Positions 12,178 through 24,479 of a DNA stretch of 64,000 nucleotides are shown here, one piece after another. The notes beneath the pieces are model-generated. The model did not search any database, was not told where the DNA came from, and saw only the letters and a list, made by a program, of their open reading frames with translations. The stretch's first letter is position 1; each line of letters begins with the position of its first letter. The stretch lies in assembly GCA_026874595.1 (NCBI GenBank), contig CM049321.1, positions 47,829,297-47,893,296 on the forward strand, read 5' to 3'. The stretch comes from Sipunculus nudus. Lineage: Eukaryota > Annelida > Sipuncula > Golfingiida > Sipunculidae. The position numbers and the translations under genes were made by a program.

Positions 12178-13604
12178 TTATTTATGATAATGACAATATT
12201 TATTTAAGTGACTGAAAGACGCAGACTATTAGTGGGTCCAGAAATATGCATGAGGACCTGGAAAGGATAAAAAGACAATACTTCAGAAATTTACTGGAAA
12301 ATTGGGAAATCTATGGAGGTTTCGACAGAGACAAGGGGCTAAGGTCGAAACCCTAGGGACACCTGTAATGTGGAGGCTCAATCTACATGCTTGTGGGGGT
12401 GCCATTGTGATGGGGCGCGCTGCGCCAAGCTCCAGCTTTGTTGGGGCAAGTGATAACAGCGTTTTTTAGCCGACGACGCAAGTCTATGGCCTAAAACCTA
12501 GGTCCACAGCAGTCTAACGGGATTATTGTTTCCTGACTGCCATGGCTCTGCAAATTTTAACCCATTCCAAAATAGTCAAATGATAAGAAAATGTATTCTT
12601 TCTTGCCGATATAAACAACCCGAACACCCAGTGTTTGTCTTTGTCAACAGGTATCACTGGTGTGGTAGTGAAGTTCGATTATGATGGCAATTTAAATGTA
12701 CATTATAAGTGCATTGTACATTTACCTAAAAAAGAAACTTGAATTATACTTAAAAGTTAGGAAAATGGAATCTTCTGAATGACAAGAGAATAATTTGTAG
12801 ATGAGTGTTGTGTTATATGTATAGATACATGACACTCTGAAACATATAAAAATATTTAAACTGGCCCAATTACCTATAAAGCAGGTTGAATTGACATGAA
12901 AAATAGATTCTTCAATTTAAAATAAATTTTTACCTGCCAAAATATTGCCCTGAAGCCGCATTACTTACTCCTGTAAACGAATGTTGAAAAAAGTGGACCA
13001 GGAGCGATCAAAGGTATCGACATAAACACAGCACGTGAATCACCCGGCCGCACCACGTCAATCAGGAGATTCCCTGACTGACTTGACCCCAAAAACGCTA
13101 ATAAATGTTTCCACTGAATAAAACACCGAGTGTTAAGGCTCACAATCGGACCTCTGGTCACACGGCCTTGTCATGGTAAACAGACCCACGTTGACTGTGT
13201 TTACCAACACGCATACCCACAGCAAAGTATCAAACGGCCAAATACAAGGTACTTAGACTGTGTTGGGGTAGTTTTGCTGGGAAACATTTGTCTAAAGAAA
13301 AACTGAACTGAGACTGTGGAAGAATAGGTATCATATTGCTCCTGATTATGTCCCTTTAATTAGTTATATATTATAATACCAGTATATATCCCAGTAAGTG
13401 GAAAATTACATAATTCCCTATTAAACATGCACCCACTCTCTTTCGGACATCTAGTTCATTGCATAAAGGATTTATCATTTTGTTTTTCTGTTTCCTGAGC
13501 GTCAAATAAAATTGTACAAGACTTTCTGACAGGCCGCACCTCGGCAAGTATCTTTGGGTATGGCAGATCAAATATAAGAAAGCTAAGATATAAAACCCCA
13601 CCCT
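12178..13604. other. Intergenic between lectin units 1 and 2
   Basis: Homology to the region after unit 2 continues to about 12316 (GTGGGTCCAGAAATA and following). A short inverted repeat, GAGGTTTCGAC at 12318 against GTCGAAACCCT at 12345, follows. No gene or recognisable element was seen in the rest. Confidence 0.4.
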
Positions 13605-14135
13605 GCAAAGTGTGTTACAAACAGTACAATTTAAAATAACCAACTATACTTATTTACTATCGTCCGTATAAGGAACGCAGCAAATATATTACCAGTAAAT
13701 CAAACGTATAATTATCTCCTCGTCTTCAACCACGTAAACTTCATAATTATGGCTAGGGCAAAATATGAATGTGTCAATCCGACTTTCATGGCTCGAGTCT
13801 ACTCTGCAAAACAAACATATATGCAACATGCACGATTGCAATATAGCTACTATAATAAAATTAAGTGATTAATGGATCCCTGAAGAAAATTATCCAAAAT
13901 GTTCACCACATTATGATTATTAACCTAAAAGATGCTTAGCAGAAAATAATATGATGGGAATGGGGATGTAGATATCTGTCATTACTAATTACCAATGCTG
14001 TTCGGTGCATGTATTTATCAATTTAAGTTTCGTTTACAGGGAAGTATCTATTTTGCACAGGAAACTTCCGTCATTCGTCGATTCATCTCATATGCATGCT
14101 TGATATCGAGTCAGTTTCAGGCTTCATTTTGAGTG
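13605..14135 (+). promoter_or_regulatory. Conserved 5' flank of lectin unit 2, LINE-free
   Basis: From TGTGTTACAAACAG at about 13611 this aligns with the flanks of units 1 and 3. In those units the bases just upstream are LINE; here they are unrelated, so this looks like the unoccupied state of that insertion or a different duplication edge. TCAGTTTCAGGCTT is kept near 14110. Confidence 0.4.
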
Positions 14136-15787
14136 ATGTATCATATGCTGTGGTTCAATGTGTAACTTGATGTGTTGTTGCCATGTATTGCAACAAGCGA
14201 TATCATTTTGTCAATACCCTTATTATTATGCCTGTCAGCTTTAAGACAATAGTGCGCTAAAGATACGTAATATACAAGTTGGACATTGTCAATATGTGTT
14301 CCAGATGCCATTTTTTACGAAGCAAGAAACTTCACTATGGCTGAAGAAACATGCAGACTGGTGAACAAAACATTACTACATGGACATCACATAAACTTCC
14401 CATTTGATAACAAAAAGTACTGGCTTTCGTATAGGAAGAAGAGTTTTAATTGGACATTTATTGATCAAGATTCAGGTATATGTGTTTGGAAATTTTAGGT
14501 CTTCCTAATGGTTATCTCCTTAAAAATGAACAATAGGAACTTATATCCTCTAAATTCATATTTGATGTTGATAATAACAACATCGTCAGTAAGTGACAGT
14601 AGTGGGTAAACCGAAAGTTTAATGATGCATTTTCCTAAGATTAAACCACATATTGATATCTGGAAATGCAAGATATGGATCCAAACGGTAACCACAAAGC
14701 GTAAATAATATGAAATAGTAAGCATCATATGAGAAGGCAATCTTGCCGTATGCATAAAATCTTCAGATTTTTTTAAAGCGTCTCAGCCACCATTTTTTAA
14801 TACTCATCAGCAATATTAAATACAGCGTTTGTCAATGAGTATTATAATTATTTCTTGCCGGTTTCTAAGGAAAAACTATAATTGTTTTTTTTTTCAATTA
14901 CTAAGCTTGCAAATAAGAGTACTTGAATTGATTTGTAAACAGTCTTTCTAGAGCAGGTCATTATAAATTCAGTGACTAAAAACTCTCTCTCTGCTTTGAG
15001 GTCATTATTAATGTTTTTGCATCGTATTTTCTGATCACTTGAAATGTAAAACTTATCAGTGATTTGAGAACTAAAACAGTAGCAGGTAATTTAAATAAAA
15101 GAAACTTAAAAAAAGCAATTTTTGTAAGATTTTTCAATAATGGGTTCATTTCTATATCAAGAGTAATAACTTTATATTATTTAACTTAATACTTATATGA
15201 GAATTTTGAGCAGTACAGCTGTCAGTTTAAATGACAGGTCAACAAAGAAATATGTTTTTTATTAATACAGGCGTCGTGCCGATCCCCAAAGCTGAAGGTG
15301 ACTGTGCATACAATAGATACAGTCGTATATATTCGACCTCTTGTTATGAGGAACTAGAATATGCTTGTATGTCCAAAGTTGGGTTTTGCAGCAGAAGTAA
15401 TTTTTTCAGTAAACCGTTTATTTTGTACACAAACATAAACAAATATTAGTATTTAACACGAAATGAGGCCGTATATACATGTATATTATATATATATATA
15501 TATACATACATATATTTATATTTATATATATATATGTTTGAGGATATACTATTATGATGTATGGCATGTATAAGTCATGCTTTTTTATGCAACACATGTT
15601 GTGACACGTATTTTCCTCTTTTTCGGGCTTTAGTATCCTGTATTGGCTGTCATGGGGGAACATGCATTCAAAAAATGGATGTCTGAGTACATTTTATATT
15701 AGAGAAGGTCAATTGGTACAGAGCTTATCATTTGTGTAAAATCTTAGGCTGGGACATGTTAATCCCTAACGTTTATTATATATACGT

Positions 15788-15841
<54 letters not shown>

Positions 15842-18110
15842 CATATATATATATATATTTATATATATATAGGTTTGAGGAAATACTATTATGACGTATG
15901 GCATGTATAAGTCATGCTTTTTGATGCAACACATGTTGTGACACGTTTTTTCCTTTTTTCGAACTCCAGGTTCCTGTATTGGCTGTCATGGAAGAACATG
16001 CATTCAGACAACGGATGCTTGTGTACATTTTATATTAGAGAAGGTAAATTGGTACAGAGCTTATCATTTGTGTAAAACCTTAGGCTGGGACATGTTGATC
16101 CCTAACGTAACATCTTTGAGATCCCCAATGGACGGGCACTCATATTGGATAGGTCTCCAAAAGTCCGAATGGTTTCACGATGGTCAGCCAGGTAATTATC
16201 TAATTTTTCATTTGCTATTAAGATACAATTTACTATCCCATATCTCTGCCCAAATCAGAATATTAGCTGCTATCTGCATCAAATATATTTAACTAAAATA
16301 CAAAAAAATCCTTTTAATTTTTTTTAATAAATTATACTTGATCTGTGTTGTTTGTGTTTAGCATATTGTGCATGAGTGTTTTTATAATTTATAAAATTTA
16401 AACAAATATTAACAAAATCCTTTATTTGGAAAAAATGAAGTTTTTCGTTTTAAAGGTAATAAAATAGATTTTTTGTCGAGTGTCAAGGCGAATAACAATA
16501 AAATAATATTACGGTTTTACTGCAGTGAGAAATATTAAAGAATTAAAATGGGTACCGCCGGGGAAAGGATATGACAACAACAGCGGCACCTGTGCTGTAA
16601 CTAATAAAACATTTTGGGAACCAGTTTCATGTGACTCTTTCTACGACACCGTTTGTGTCGGCAGTGGTGATTATCCTTAAAAAAGATTAAGGAGATTAAA
16701 AAAACTCTTAATTATGATCAGAATTTTACTAAAACTACTCTATTATTTTTCTCTTTTGTCCTTTACCTCAAATAATATAATTATTTTAAAAGGCTTACCT
16801 AAAATTAGCTAGCCTAAAAAAGGGTAGCAATTTTGAAGTTATATTGGAAAAGGATAAATCTACGGGCTGCGGATTTGTCGCATTTTTGAATGGCTAAATT
16901 GAACTTTGAACTGTACATCAAATATGACCATCTTTCATCTTGACTCAATGTCTTCTTAAAAGGCCAGGTAAAGAAATCTCTCTTTCATTATAAATAAAAG
17001 TGTGCCAGTGAGTGTCTTTTAGAGAGCCAAAATAAATTTCCCCAAGCAACCAAACGTTGGAAGAGCACATTTCTGGATCTTTTCTTAGGTAACACTGTAA
17101 AGAGAAAACCACTGCTCAGTTACAGCTATATATTTGTAATTATGAATACCCTCATCAACCAAGCAGACCAGAAAGCAATGTGGAGCCGCGAATCAATCAA
17201 CAGTCATCCTCGATCCTTTTTGTTTTGGCGCAATCATTGACCCATGAAAAATATTATTATATTACCTTGCTTTTGTTTATGAGAGACTAGATTAAAATTA
17301 ATTGTATCTTTGATCTCAACAATTCGGTGGTCGCAAGGCGAGTTCCCCCTTTGTTTCTTTTAAAGACTATATTAATGTAAGTTTGAAGAGTCAAGATTTA
17401 AGCATGCAGCAACACGCATTAATGTTAAAATAGAATAAAAATGTTCTACATTTTATTAAACGAAACAATATTCATAAATAATATTATTTTTGCAAGTTCC
17501 TTTTTTTATATTTATGAAGGATATTTAAAATAGTTCACATGAATATTACAACGACAGTTTTTCATGTAACATATTCGTATTCGGAATGTAAGCCTACATT
17601 AAACATAACCCATTAGACATGATGAAATTCGTAATTTTCAGAGGACAGTGATAGCGTGTACAATTCCCATAAAGAAGCTTCGTTTTCACAAAGTAAATCC
17701 GACTCAACATCTGAAGACATATATGACACAAGTGAGATGCTTGTTCCAGGGACTGCATATACCCAAATAGATAGCTAATGCACCAGTTTAATATTTACCA
17801 TTTTACATTTTCTTTTGTGCATGCTATCTTTACACAACAATTGGTAATATTTTCCATCCGGTGTGAATGAGCTTTCATCATTTGTTTAAGCTTGCTACAA
17901 ATTAATCTTCGTCAATACTTGGAATGCCGTCGGCAATGTTTACTTTGTTTAAATTAGCAGGGATCGAAATATTCATGATAATGACAATATTTACTTTAAT
18001 GTCTGTAAGACGTGACAGTAAGTGGGTCCAGAAATAGGCATGAGGACCTGGGAAGAATAAAAAGACAATACTTCAGAAGTTTACTGTAAAATTGGAGGAT
18101 CTATGAATAA
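14136..18110 (+). pseudogene. Lectin unit 2: inactivated two-CTLD receptor gene
   Basis: All exon types except the tail are recognisable but several are broken. The signal exon starts at 14136, hits TAA at 14163 and has lost its donor (GCGGT to GCGAT). CTLD1 exons are 14305..14475 (open) and 15271..15377; the latter lost one base at the donor (AAAGGTT to AAAGTT). A partial, stop-containing copy of the CTLD2 first-half exon lies at 15634..15770, followed by a complete one at 15970..16191. CTLD2 second half is 16526..16666 (open), stalk 17642..17731. The membrane exon near 17925..18024 is open but its acceptor AG is lost and the helix gains Lys and Glu. An AATAAA lies at 18106. It cannot give a secreted receptor as it stands. 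Confidence 0.8.
15470..15872. repeat. (TA)n arrays bracketing a duplicated exon segment
   Basis: AT dinucleotide arrays at about 15470..15534 and 15778..15872 flank a copy of intron plus partial CTLD2 exon that is repeated to the right (15535..15770 against 15870..16110). The arrangement suggests that the duplication arose by slippage or unequal exchange between the arrays. Confidence 0.75.
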
Positions 18111-19348
18111 AGTATTTTGCGTGTATTATTAAATGATTCAGTTGCCCAGTTTGGTCCTTGTCTTCGTAGTAGCCGAAGAAGATTTTATATGAATGAATAT
18201 ATTTTTTAATTCTGGTTTAAAGGCCTCCGGCCCACAGAACCAATGAGAAGTACAACTGCACTTGTTTATATATATATGCAAACATTACATCAACAATATA
18301 ATAAATACAAAAAAATAAATGAATAATAAATAAGAAATACAAAAATCTTGCATGCATTAGATTATGCGGAAACGTAGATATTCAATGAAATATAGTATAT
18401 TATTAAATTAAATAATAAAAATAATACTCATAATAATAATAATACCAATAAAAAGAATGATTCAATGATAGCATAATACACTCCAAATGCCCCTAATGCA
18501 AGCAGTACACAGAAAAAAAAATACATAGCATTCAAAATACATAAAAGCAATTAATACAATGCATAACCTTACAATAAATAAGAATAAGATAAAAATAAGA
18601 TAAACAAAAATAATGCAATGATACCATAATACACTTCGAAGAGCCTAATACAAATTGTACAAACGACAATACACATTAATACAAAATACATAATACAAAT
18701 AAAAATGAGAAAAAACAAAACAAAAAAAAAACCATACAGATAAAGAGAACTGATGCGATAGCAGCTCATTACACTTCACTAGATCCTTATACAAAAAATT
18801 GGAAATTAAGGAATAACAAGAATATGTGACAAAAATTAACACTTAATGCATACCATATACATGCAATAAAAAAAAAGAGTTTATACTCACAAAGAACTGT
18901 ATTTATGAGAGTAATCGACAAGTATATAAATATTTCTTATTTACACATGAAAAATTCATTTTAGGGCGAACAAATCATGACAGATTGAACATGTTTCATA
19001 ATATGATCATTTGTTTTGAAAATATTCATCTGTGAATTACTGGACATACAAACATATTGCATCCATTATTTGTATTCAAATATTAGCCACCATTAAATAG
19101 AAACATAATCTATGATAGATGTACATTCTTACATTTTAACGGTTCTACTCTCTTAACACACTGGTTTCACTGCATAAATGACTGATTGAACCGGGTTCCA
19201 GTTTATTTTCATTTATGCACACGAGTAGGCATAAAGCTTAAGAAATAAATATATAAATACATATATATAGGAAGATACCATTATACTTTAAGGAGAGAAC
19301 ATTATACATAGTGTATCTTTAACATATTGGGTATAGTAATAGGTCCCT

Positions 19349-22300
19349 TTAATTAATTCCTTGGGCTAAATAGACTTTCCTTTTCTCAGTTGCCCAATAA
19401 ATGTATAAGGCCAGACTGTTTATAACTTGTATGTTACTGCTGGACATCAGAAATGTAAAGTTATCCATACCAGCTCCTGTTATTTCATTTTCTATATATT
19501 TTCTCCTGATAATATTGTATAATCCACATTCCATAATAAAATGATTTTAATCTTCAACAATATTAAAACCTTTATTGAAACAATATGTGCATAACCGGTT
19601 CTCTCTAGGTGTTTTATGTCTTCTCCCCATTTCCACTTCTAAATCATGTATTGAGCATCTGAACCTGGCCAGGTACAGTATGTTCCTTTTTTGGGGTATA
19701 CATGTTAAGTATTTTTCTATTTCCAACACTGATTTAAAATGCCCATATGTTTTGAGTCGCTTGTTATTAGTTATTTGTTGGTGCCATTCCTGTATACCAA
19801 TGTCCCTTATTCTTTGTCTAAATTCTCGAATAAATTTATTACAATCACCTACATCCTGAAAAATCCACACATACCCAAACCCATATCTGTATAAAATTTC
19901 TTTCACCTTAGTTGCCCAGTTAATTCTTCCTGACGTGTCCATTTGATACAAACAATAATATGCTTGTTTGGGTAAACGTCCGTTTTGCATATATAATATT
20001 TTCACCCAGTACAATATTACCTTTATTATACCCTTGAGCTTTAAAGGTAACCTGCCATATTCACCTAACACAGCAGGGTTAGGAGCCGCTGAATTTAAAT
20101 GGAGTAAGCTTTTACAAAATTTATTTTGTACCCTCTCTATTTCCTCACAGATATTCCACCCCCATATTTCACTTCCATAAAAGAGTACGGACTCCACCAT
20201 CATATCAAACATATAAAAAAGTTGTTGTGGTGTAACATATTTGCATTTCAGCCAGTATCTTTTTATCATCCCAACTGCTTTCTGTGCCTGATTTACCTGG
20301 TATTTTTGTGTTTTGTTCCATTTTCCAAAACTTGTGTATATGGTCCCAAGGTATTTATAATGACTTGTTACCTGGATGTCATTTCCCATAAATTTCCACC
20401 TTTCATTATTTTTAACCCTGCCACCATTCCTAAATACCATGACTTTTGTTTTATTCAGATTGACTTTCATACCATACTTCAGACAGAATTTTTCTAGAGT
20501 TTCTATATGCCTTTGTAACTGACCAACTGTATCGCCAAACAGCACTATATCATCTGCATACATTAATAAAGATAGGTTTGGCATTTCTTCCGATAAGAAT
20601 ATACCCCTATTGTTAGATTGTTTAATTAGTAGATTGAGTTCATTCATAAACAAAGTAAATAATGTGGGGCTGATCATGCATCCTTGCCTTGTGCCAGTTT
20701 GACACTCAAAATATGTTGTTAATCCATTTTCTGTTAGAATGCATGAACTTAGTTTAGAATATAAGATTCAACAGTCATATAAAAGTTTCCAGAAATTCCG
20801 TTTTTTAACAATACATATTTTAAAACATTGTGATTTATGCTGTCAAAAGCCTTGGAAAAATCGACATACAATACATATACTCTTCCTTTTTGTCTGGAAA
20901 TGTATTTTTTTATCACTGCCATGAGTGTGAACATATTGTCTATTGTACATCTTCCTTTTCGAAACCCTGCTTGCTCCTCTGCTAAAATATCTCTTTCATC
21001 TAACCAGCTTATAAACCTGTTATTCATAATTTTACAAAATATTTTACCTATACAGTTTAATAAAGAAATTCCTCTGTAGTTGTTTACATCTTCAGTATCG
21101 CCACTCTTATACAGAGGCATAATAATAGCTTTGGCCCAGTCCCCTGGATATGTTGAATGTTTAAACACACCGTTAAAAAGTGCATGCAACAATGGCAGTA
21201 ATTTATCTATGAAATCTTTAAAAAATTCTGTTACCAGTCCATCAGGTCCAGGTGCTTTACCTGATTTCATTTGTTCAACCACAGTTCTTATTTCTGTAAA
21301 AGTTATTTCCTTGTTTAAAGTTATATTTTCTGGACCTGTAAGGTATTTAGCATCTGAATTCAACACCTTTATAACCTCCTGCTCAAATATAGGATCTAAC
21401 TTTATCTGATTATCTTCTAGGAGATTGTTAAAATAATCAAACCATTTTTGTTTTGAAATATTATTTTTTCTCTGTGTGCCTCTCCTGATATTTTTCATAG
21501 TGCGCCACATTTCATTGGTGGTCTGACAGGATGAAATCTGTCCTGTTGTTTTCTTCTCATACAGTTCACTTTTAAATTTACAGGTTTTTTTAAAATGTTC
21601 CTTCTTTCTTTGATAGTCAATAAAATCATTTTTACTATCAGTCAATCTAAACTTATTTAAAGCTTTATATTTCTCAATTCTTGCAGACTCACATGTCACA
21701 TCCCACCATCCTGGTTGTTTGATACACTTCCTTTTAGAATTGGTCTTCTTTAAATATGTATTTTCTGCAATGTGCTGCAAAATTTGTGCTAATGTTTTGG
21801 CAGCCTTGTTAGGGTCATTGTTAACAATACCGTAAAAAACACTAAGCATTTCTTTAACTGTGTTATCTTCATCCCAACAGTAGTTATTAGCTTTTCTGTT
21901 TCTATACTGTACCCACATAATTTCTTCCTTATTATCCAAATTAATACTTGAATTTGTATTTGTTGTTATCACCATTTCCGCTGTCACTGGAAAATGGTCT
22001 GACATGTCCATATTTAACACTGTCAGTTTATTAAATTTAGAGTATAACCCTGAACTAACAATTATGTAATCAATTTGGCTCTTGCCAATAGATGAACAAT
22101 ATGTGTAATCACCTTGCACATCTGGTTTGATTCGACCATTTAATATTCTTAAATTAAGCATTATGCATAACTCTTGTAGTGATTTGCCAAAATTATTGAC
22201 TGTTTGATCCTTACTGTTTCTCTTTATTCTAAAATTATCTTCTAGGTATGCAGATATTCCTAAATATTTAATATCATCATCTTCCAGATAATCTTGCAGA

Positions 22301-23217
22301 TATCCCATTCTGGCATTAAAGTCCCCCATCATTATTATATCCAAATCACCATATTCACATAACAATTCATATATAATATTTTCTAGTCTAATAATGCCTT
22401 TATCCTCTTCAAAAACACTGTATACAGCTGAATATTCAGGTGCAATATATACAGACAGTAATAAAACATCTTTCAACAGTCCCATTTTATCCCCTTTTAA
22501 AATAAATATCAACATATCTGTATACCTGGTTATGACAGTTTTAACATAATCTTTAAAGCAGTTTTTCACATAAACCACTATACCCCCACGTTTTACATTT
22601 ATATCCCTCACTGAGGCGTAGCCTGTATACCCATAGAATGAGCCCCTAAATTCTTGTGAATTTTCTGCCCATGTTTCAACAACTGTGATCACATCATTTT
22701 TTAAGAAAAGAGCTCTCAATTCATTTTGCCATATGTGTTTTCTGAGACCATTTGCATTCCTGGTTAGTAACCTAAAAGGTATCTTATCAATGTGATAACT
22801 TACTACTGTAGAATCTCTCTTAACTAACGTATTGGTCAAAAACTCACCACTTTTTGTTGAGTCTATGTTAGTAGACTGGCCATCAGTTCTGGTTCCCCCT
22901 TTTAAGGTTTTAGTAAGAGTGCAAGACTGTGCGCTGTGCAAAAATGTCAATGAATCACCTGAAACACATGAGACAGAAACATTATTACTATCACCATCAT
23001 TATAATGATATAGCTCCTCTTCAGCAACAGTAATATCATTAACATTATTCACTGGAGAATTCAAATTAATAACATTATTACAAAGATTTGAAACATTTTG
23101 GCTATTGGAATTAACACGTTGTAACTGAGAATTGAAGGAGGCATGTTCATTACACATAGTAACCTTGTCTTCAGACAATGAGAAATTATTAACGGTTCTA
23201 GGGCTTTGGCCACAACC
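19349..23217 (-). pseudogene. LINE ORF2: APE endonuclease and reverse transcriptase, two lesions
   Basis: The protein copies element RNA into DNA at a nicked target. The N-terminal half has APE endonuclease motifs in order: NANGLRKH, TVVETWAEN, IIMMGDFNAR, KSQIDYIIVSS and MSDHFPVTAEM. The RT half follows: KSGKAPGPDGL, NNYRGISLLNCIGK, AEEQAGFRKGR, YVDFSKAFDSINH, GTRQGCMISP and LLMYADDIVLFGDT. A C-terminal LCTYCFNKGFN and HFIMECGLY stretch resembles the cysteine/histidine tail of many LINEs. One single-base frameshift lies near 20755 (before GTRQGC), and one in-frame TAA at about 19537 splits VED from NHFIMEC. There is no ATG at its start: it follows ORF1 in the same frame after a single TAG, and its first Met is about 22 codons in. 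Confidence 0.9.
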
Positions 23218-24180
23218 CTATTTGCTTGTGTCAGTGTCACTAATGCTAAACGCCCCTCTTGTCACATTTCTTGTTTCTTTGAGTTTTTGCACACAGTTTT
23301 GCTCTTCGTTCCACTTATAAACCTCACTTTCAATGACAAGTTTGTCGTATCTTAATGATGCTTTCAGTCCCCCTTCAATAGCCTCTGTCAACTTGACTTT
23401 CAGATTACGTCTGACATGCCTGATATGTTCTGCAAAGTCCTCTTGTATAAAGATAGGTGATTTCTTGTTTCTGAAAGTCTTGCGTGCATTCTGCAGAACA
23501 AGGTCCTTGTCCTTATAGCGCTCAAACTTGACTATCACTGGTCTGGGTTTACCACTTTCATTCCATGGAAGTCTGTGAGCCCGGTCGATGTTTATATTGG
23601 TTTCCTCATCTTTCATATTTAACTTTTCCCTAATCACTTCTCTAACTTTCTCTTCACACTGCTCCCAACTTTCCCTACCATTCTCCTCCTCTAGTCCATA
23701 AACTATCAGGTTATTTCTCCTTAATTGTTCCTCATGTTTATTAACCTTGGTCTTTAATCTTTTGTTTTCTTGCTGTAACTGTTCTATTTTGGATTCCATA
23801 TCTGACATTTTCTTTTGCATAATGTCTAACTGACTCAAAATATCTTCTAATCTATTCTGTGTTCCCTGCTTTGACTGTTTTGTTACCTGTTTACCTGGGG
23901 TGACAGTGTCTTTACTTGACACCTCCTGTTCTTGTATGTTCACGTCAATTATGTCTTGCCTACTGGCCGTCACACTTAATTCCCCACTTTCAGATCTATT
24001 TAATCTTGCCTGTGTTGCTCTGAATGTTCTCTGTTGCCCTTGGTTGTCTGTTTTATCCTTTGCCCCTGTCGGTGGCGGGCCTGGGTTAGTTTCGACATCC
24101 CCACTGCACATGAGCGTCAGGGCGATAATGAGTGCAGTTGCTATACAAACACGTACATGTGTACATGGCAACACCAACAT
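23218..24180 (-). CDS. LINE ORF1 with N-terminal hydrophobic segment and 2A motif
   Basis: This 320-residue frame is intact. Residues 11..25 (VCIATALIIALTLMC) are hydrophobic and signal-like; residues 28..35 are DVETNPGP, the consensus of 2A ribosome-skipping peptides. A charged linker is followed by a coiled coil (about 107..155, heptads such as KKMSDMESKIEQLQQENKRL), then an RRM-like region (156..230: RRNNLIVYGL, IDRAHRLP, RPVIVKFERYKDKD) and a C-terminal domain (EDFAEHIRHVRRNL). That architecture matches RNA-binding ORF1 proteins of L1-like and CR1-like LINEs, which coat element RNA. If 2A works, chains would separate between Gly34 and Pro35, and unskipped chains might enter the secretory route. 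The stop is TAG at 23218..23220. Confidence 0.9.
   Translation of the reverse strand: MLVLPCTHVRVCIATALIIALTLMCSGDVETNPGPPPTGAKDKTDNQGQQRTFRATQARLNRSESGELSVTASRQDIIDVNIQEQEVSSKDTVTPGKQVTKQSKQGTQNRLEDILSQLDIMQKKMSDMESKIEQLQQENKRLKTKVNKHEEQLRRNNLIVYGLEEENGRESWEQCEEKVREVIREKLNMKDEETNINIDRAHRLPWNESGKPRPVIVKFERYKDKDLVLQNARKTFRNKKSPIFIQEDFAEHIRHVRRNLKVKLTEAIEGGLKASLRYDKLVIESEVYKWNEEQNCVQKLKETRNVTRGAFSISDTDTSK
24076..24099 (-). other. 2A-like translational recoding motif DVETNPGP
   Basis: This encodes residues 28..35 of LINE ORF1. All consensus positions D-V/I-E-x-N-P-G-P are met. Known 2A peptides cause ribosomes to skip the Gly-Pro bond; versions are published in non-LTR retrotransposons of sea urchins, molluscs and trypanosomes. 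Activity here is inferred. Confidence 0.85.
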
Positions 24181-24380
24181 GGGGGCTCTCCATCGAATTT
24201 GTTTGCGGGGCCCTGGTCCATACAGACCAATACGGGCTCAATACATTTCTAAGCTGACTCCCATTAGTCACACTAGGTTCTATTTCAATAAACAGACAGT
24301 TTTTAATATCTGGTTTGGAGTTTTTAGTATATTATTTACCTATATCAGCGGGAGCTCTTGAGCAAACCTTCTCACTCCTT

Positions 24381-24428
24381 TCTCACCAGGTGGCGCCCCC
24401 TCTCACCAGGTGGCGCCCCCTCTCACCT
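24381..24428. repeat. 20-base tandem repeat at the LINE 5' end
   Basis: The unit TCTCACCAGGTGGCGCCCCC occurs twice in a row (24381..24400, 24401..24420), then a partial third copy. Its position at the 5' end of the element resembles monomeric promoter repeats of some LINEs. The promoter role is inferred. Confidence 0.7.
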
Positions 24429-24479
24429 CTCGCCCTCTAATAATAATATACTGTTATTAAAAAGGTACGTTGTTTATTA

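Larger units (their letters stand above)
18190..24430 (-). mobile_element. Near full-length APE-type LINE with 2A-like ORF1
   Basis: Reading from right to left: a 5' region with tandem 20-base repeats (24381..24428), ORF1 (24180..23218), ORF2 with endonuclease and reverse transcriptase (23217..19349), then an AT-rich 3' region of about 1.1 kb ending in a TGAATGAATATA motif near 18190. The same 3' end occurs at 29193 with TGAATGAATATGAATATA. ORF2 carries one frameshift near 20755 and one in-frame TAA near 19537, so the copy is recently dead or nearly intact. The RT reads YVDFSKAFDSINH and YADDIVLF. Clade (CR1, L1, Rex1 or another APE-type group) was not settled by eye. It lies 3' of lectin unit 2. 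Confidence 0.9.

Noticed and set aside
24076-24180. 2A motif as a sign of an integrated picorna-like virus
   Set aside because: What follows is a coiled coil and LINE ORF1 RNA-binding domain, then APE endonuclease and RT, so it belongs to the retrotransposon.
24034-24361. Long plus-strand frames over the LINE 5' end
   Set aside because: They run antisense to ORF1, which has clear domains and the 2A motif.
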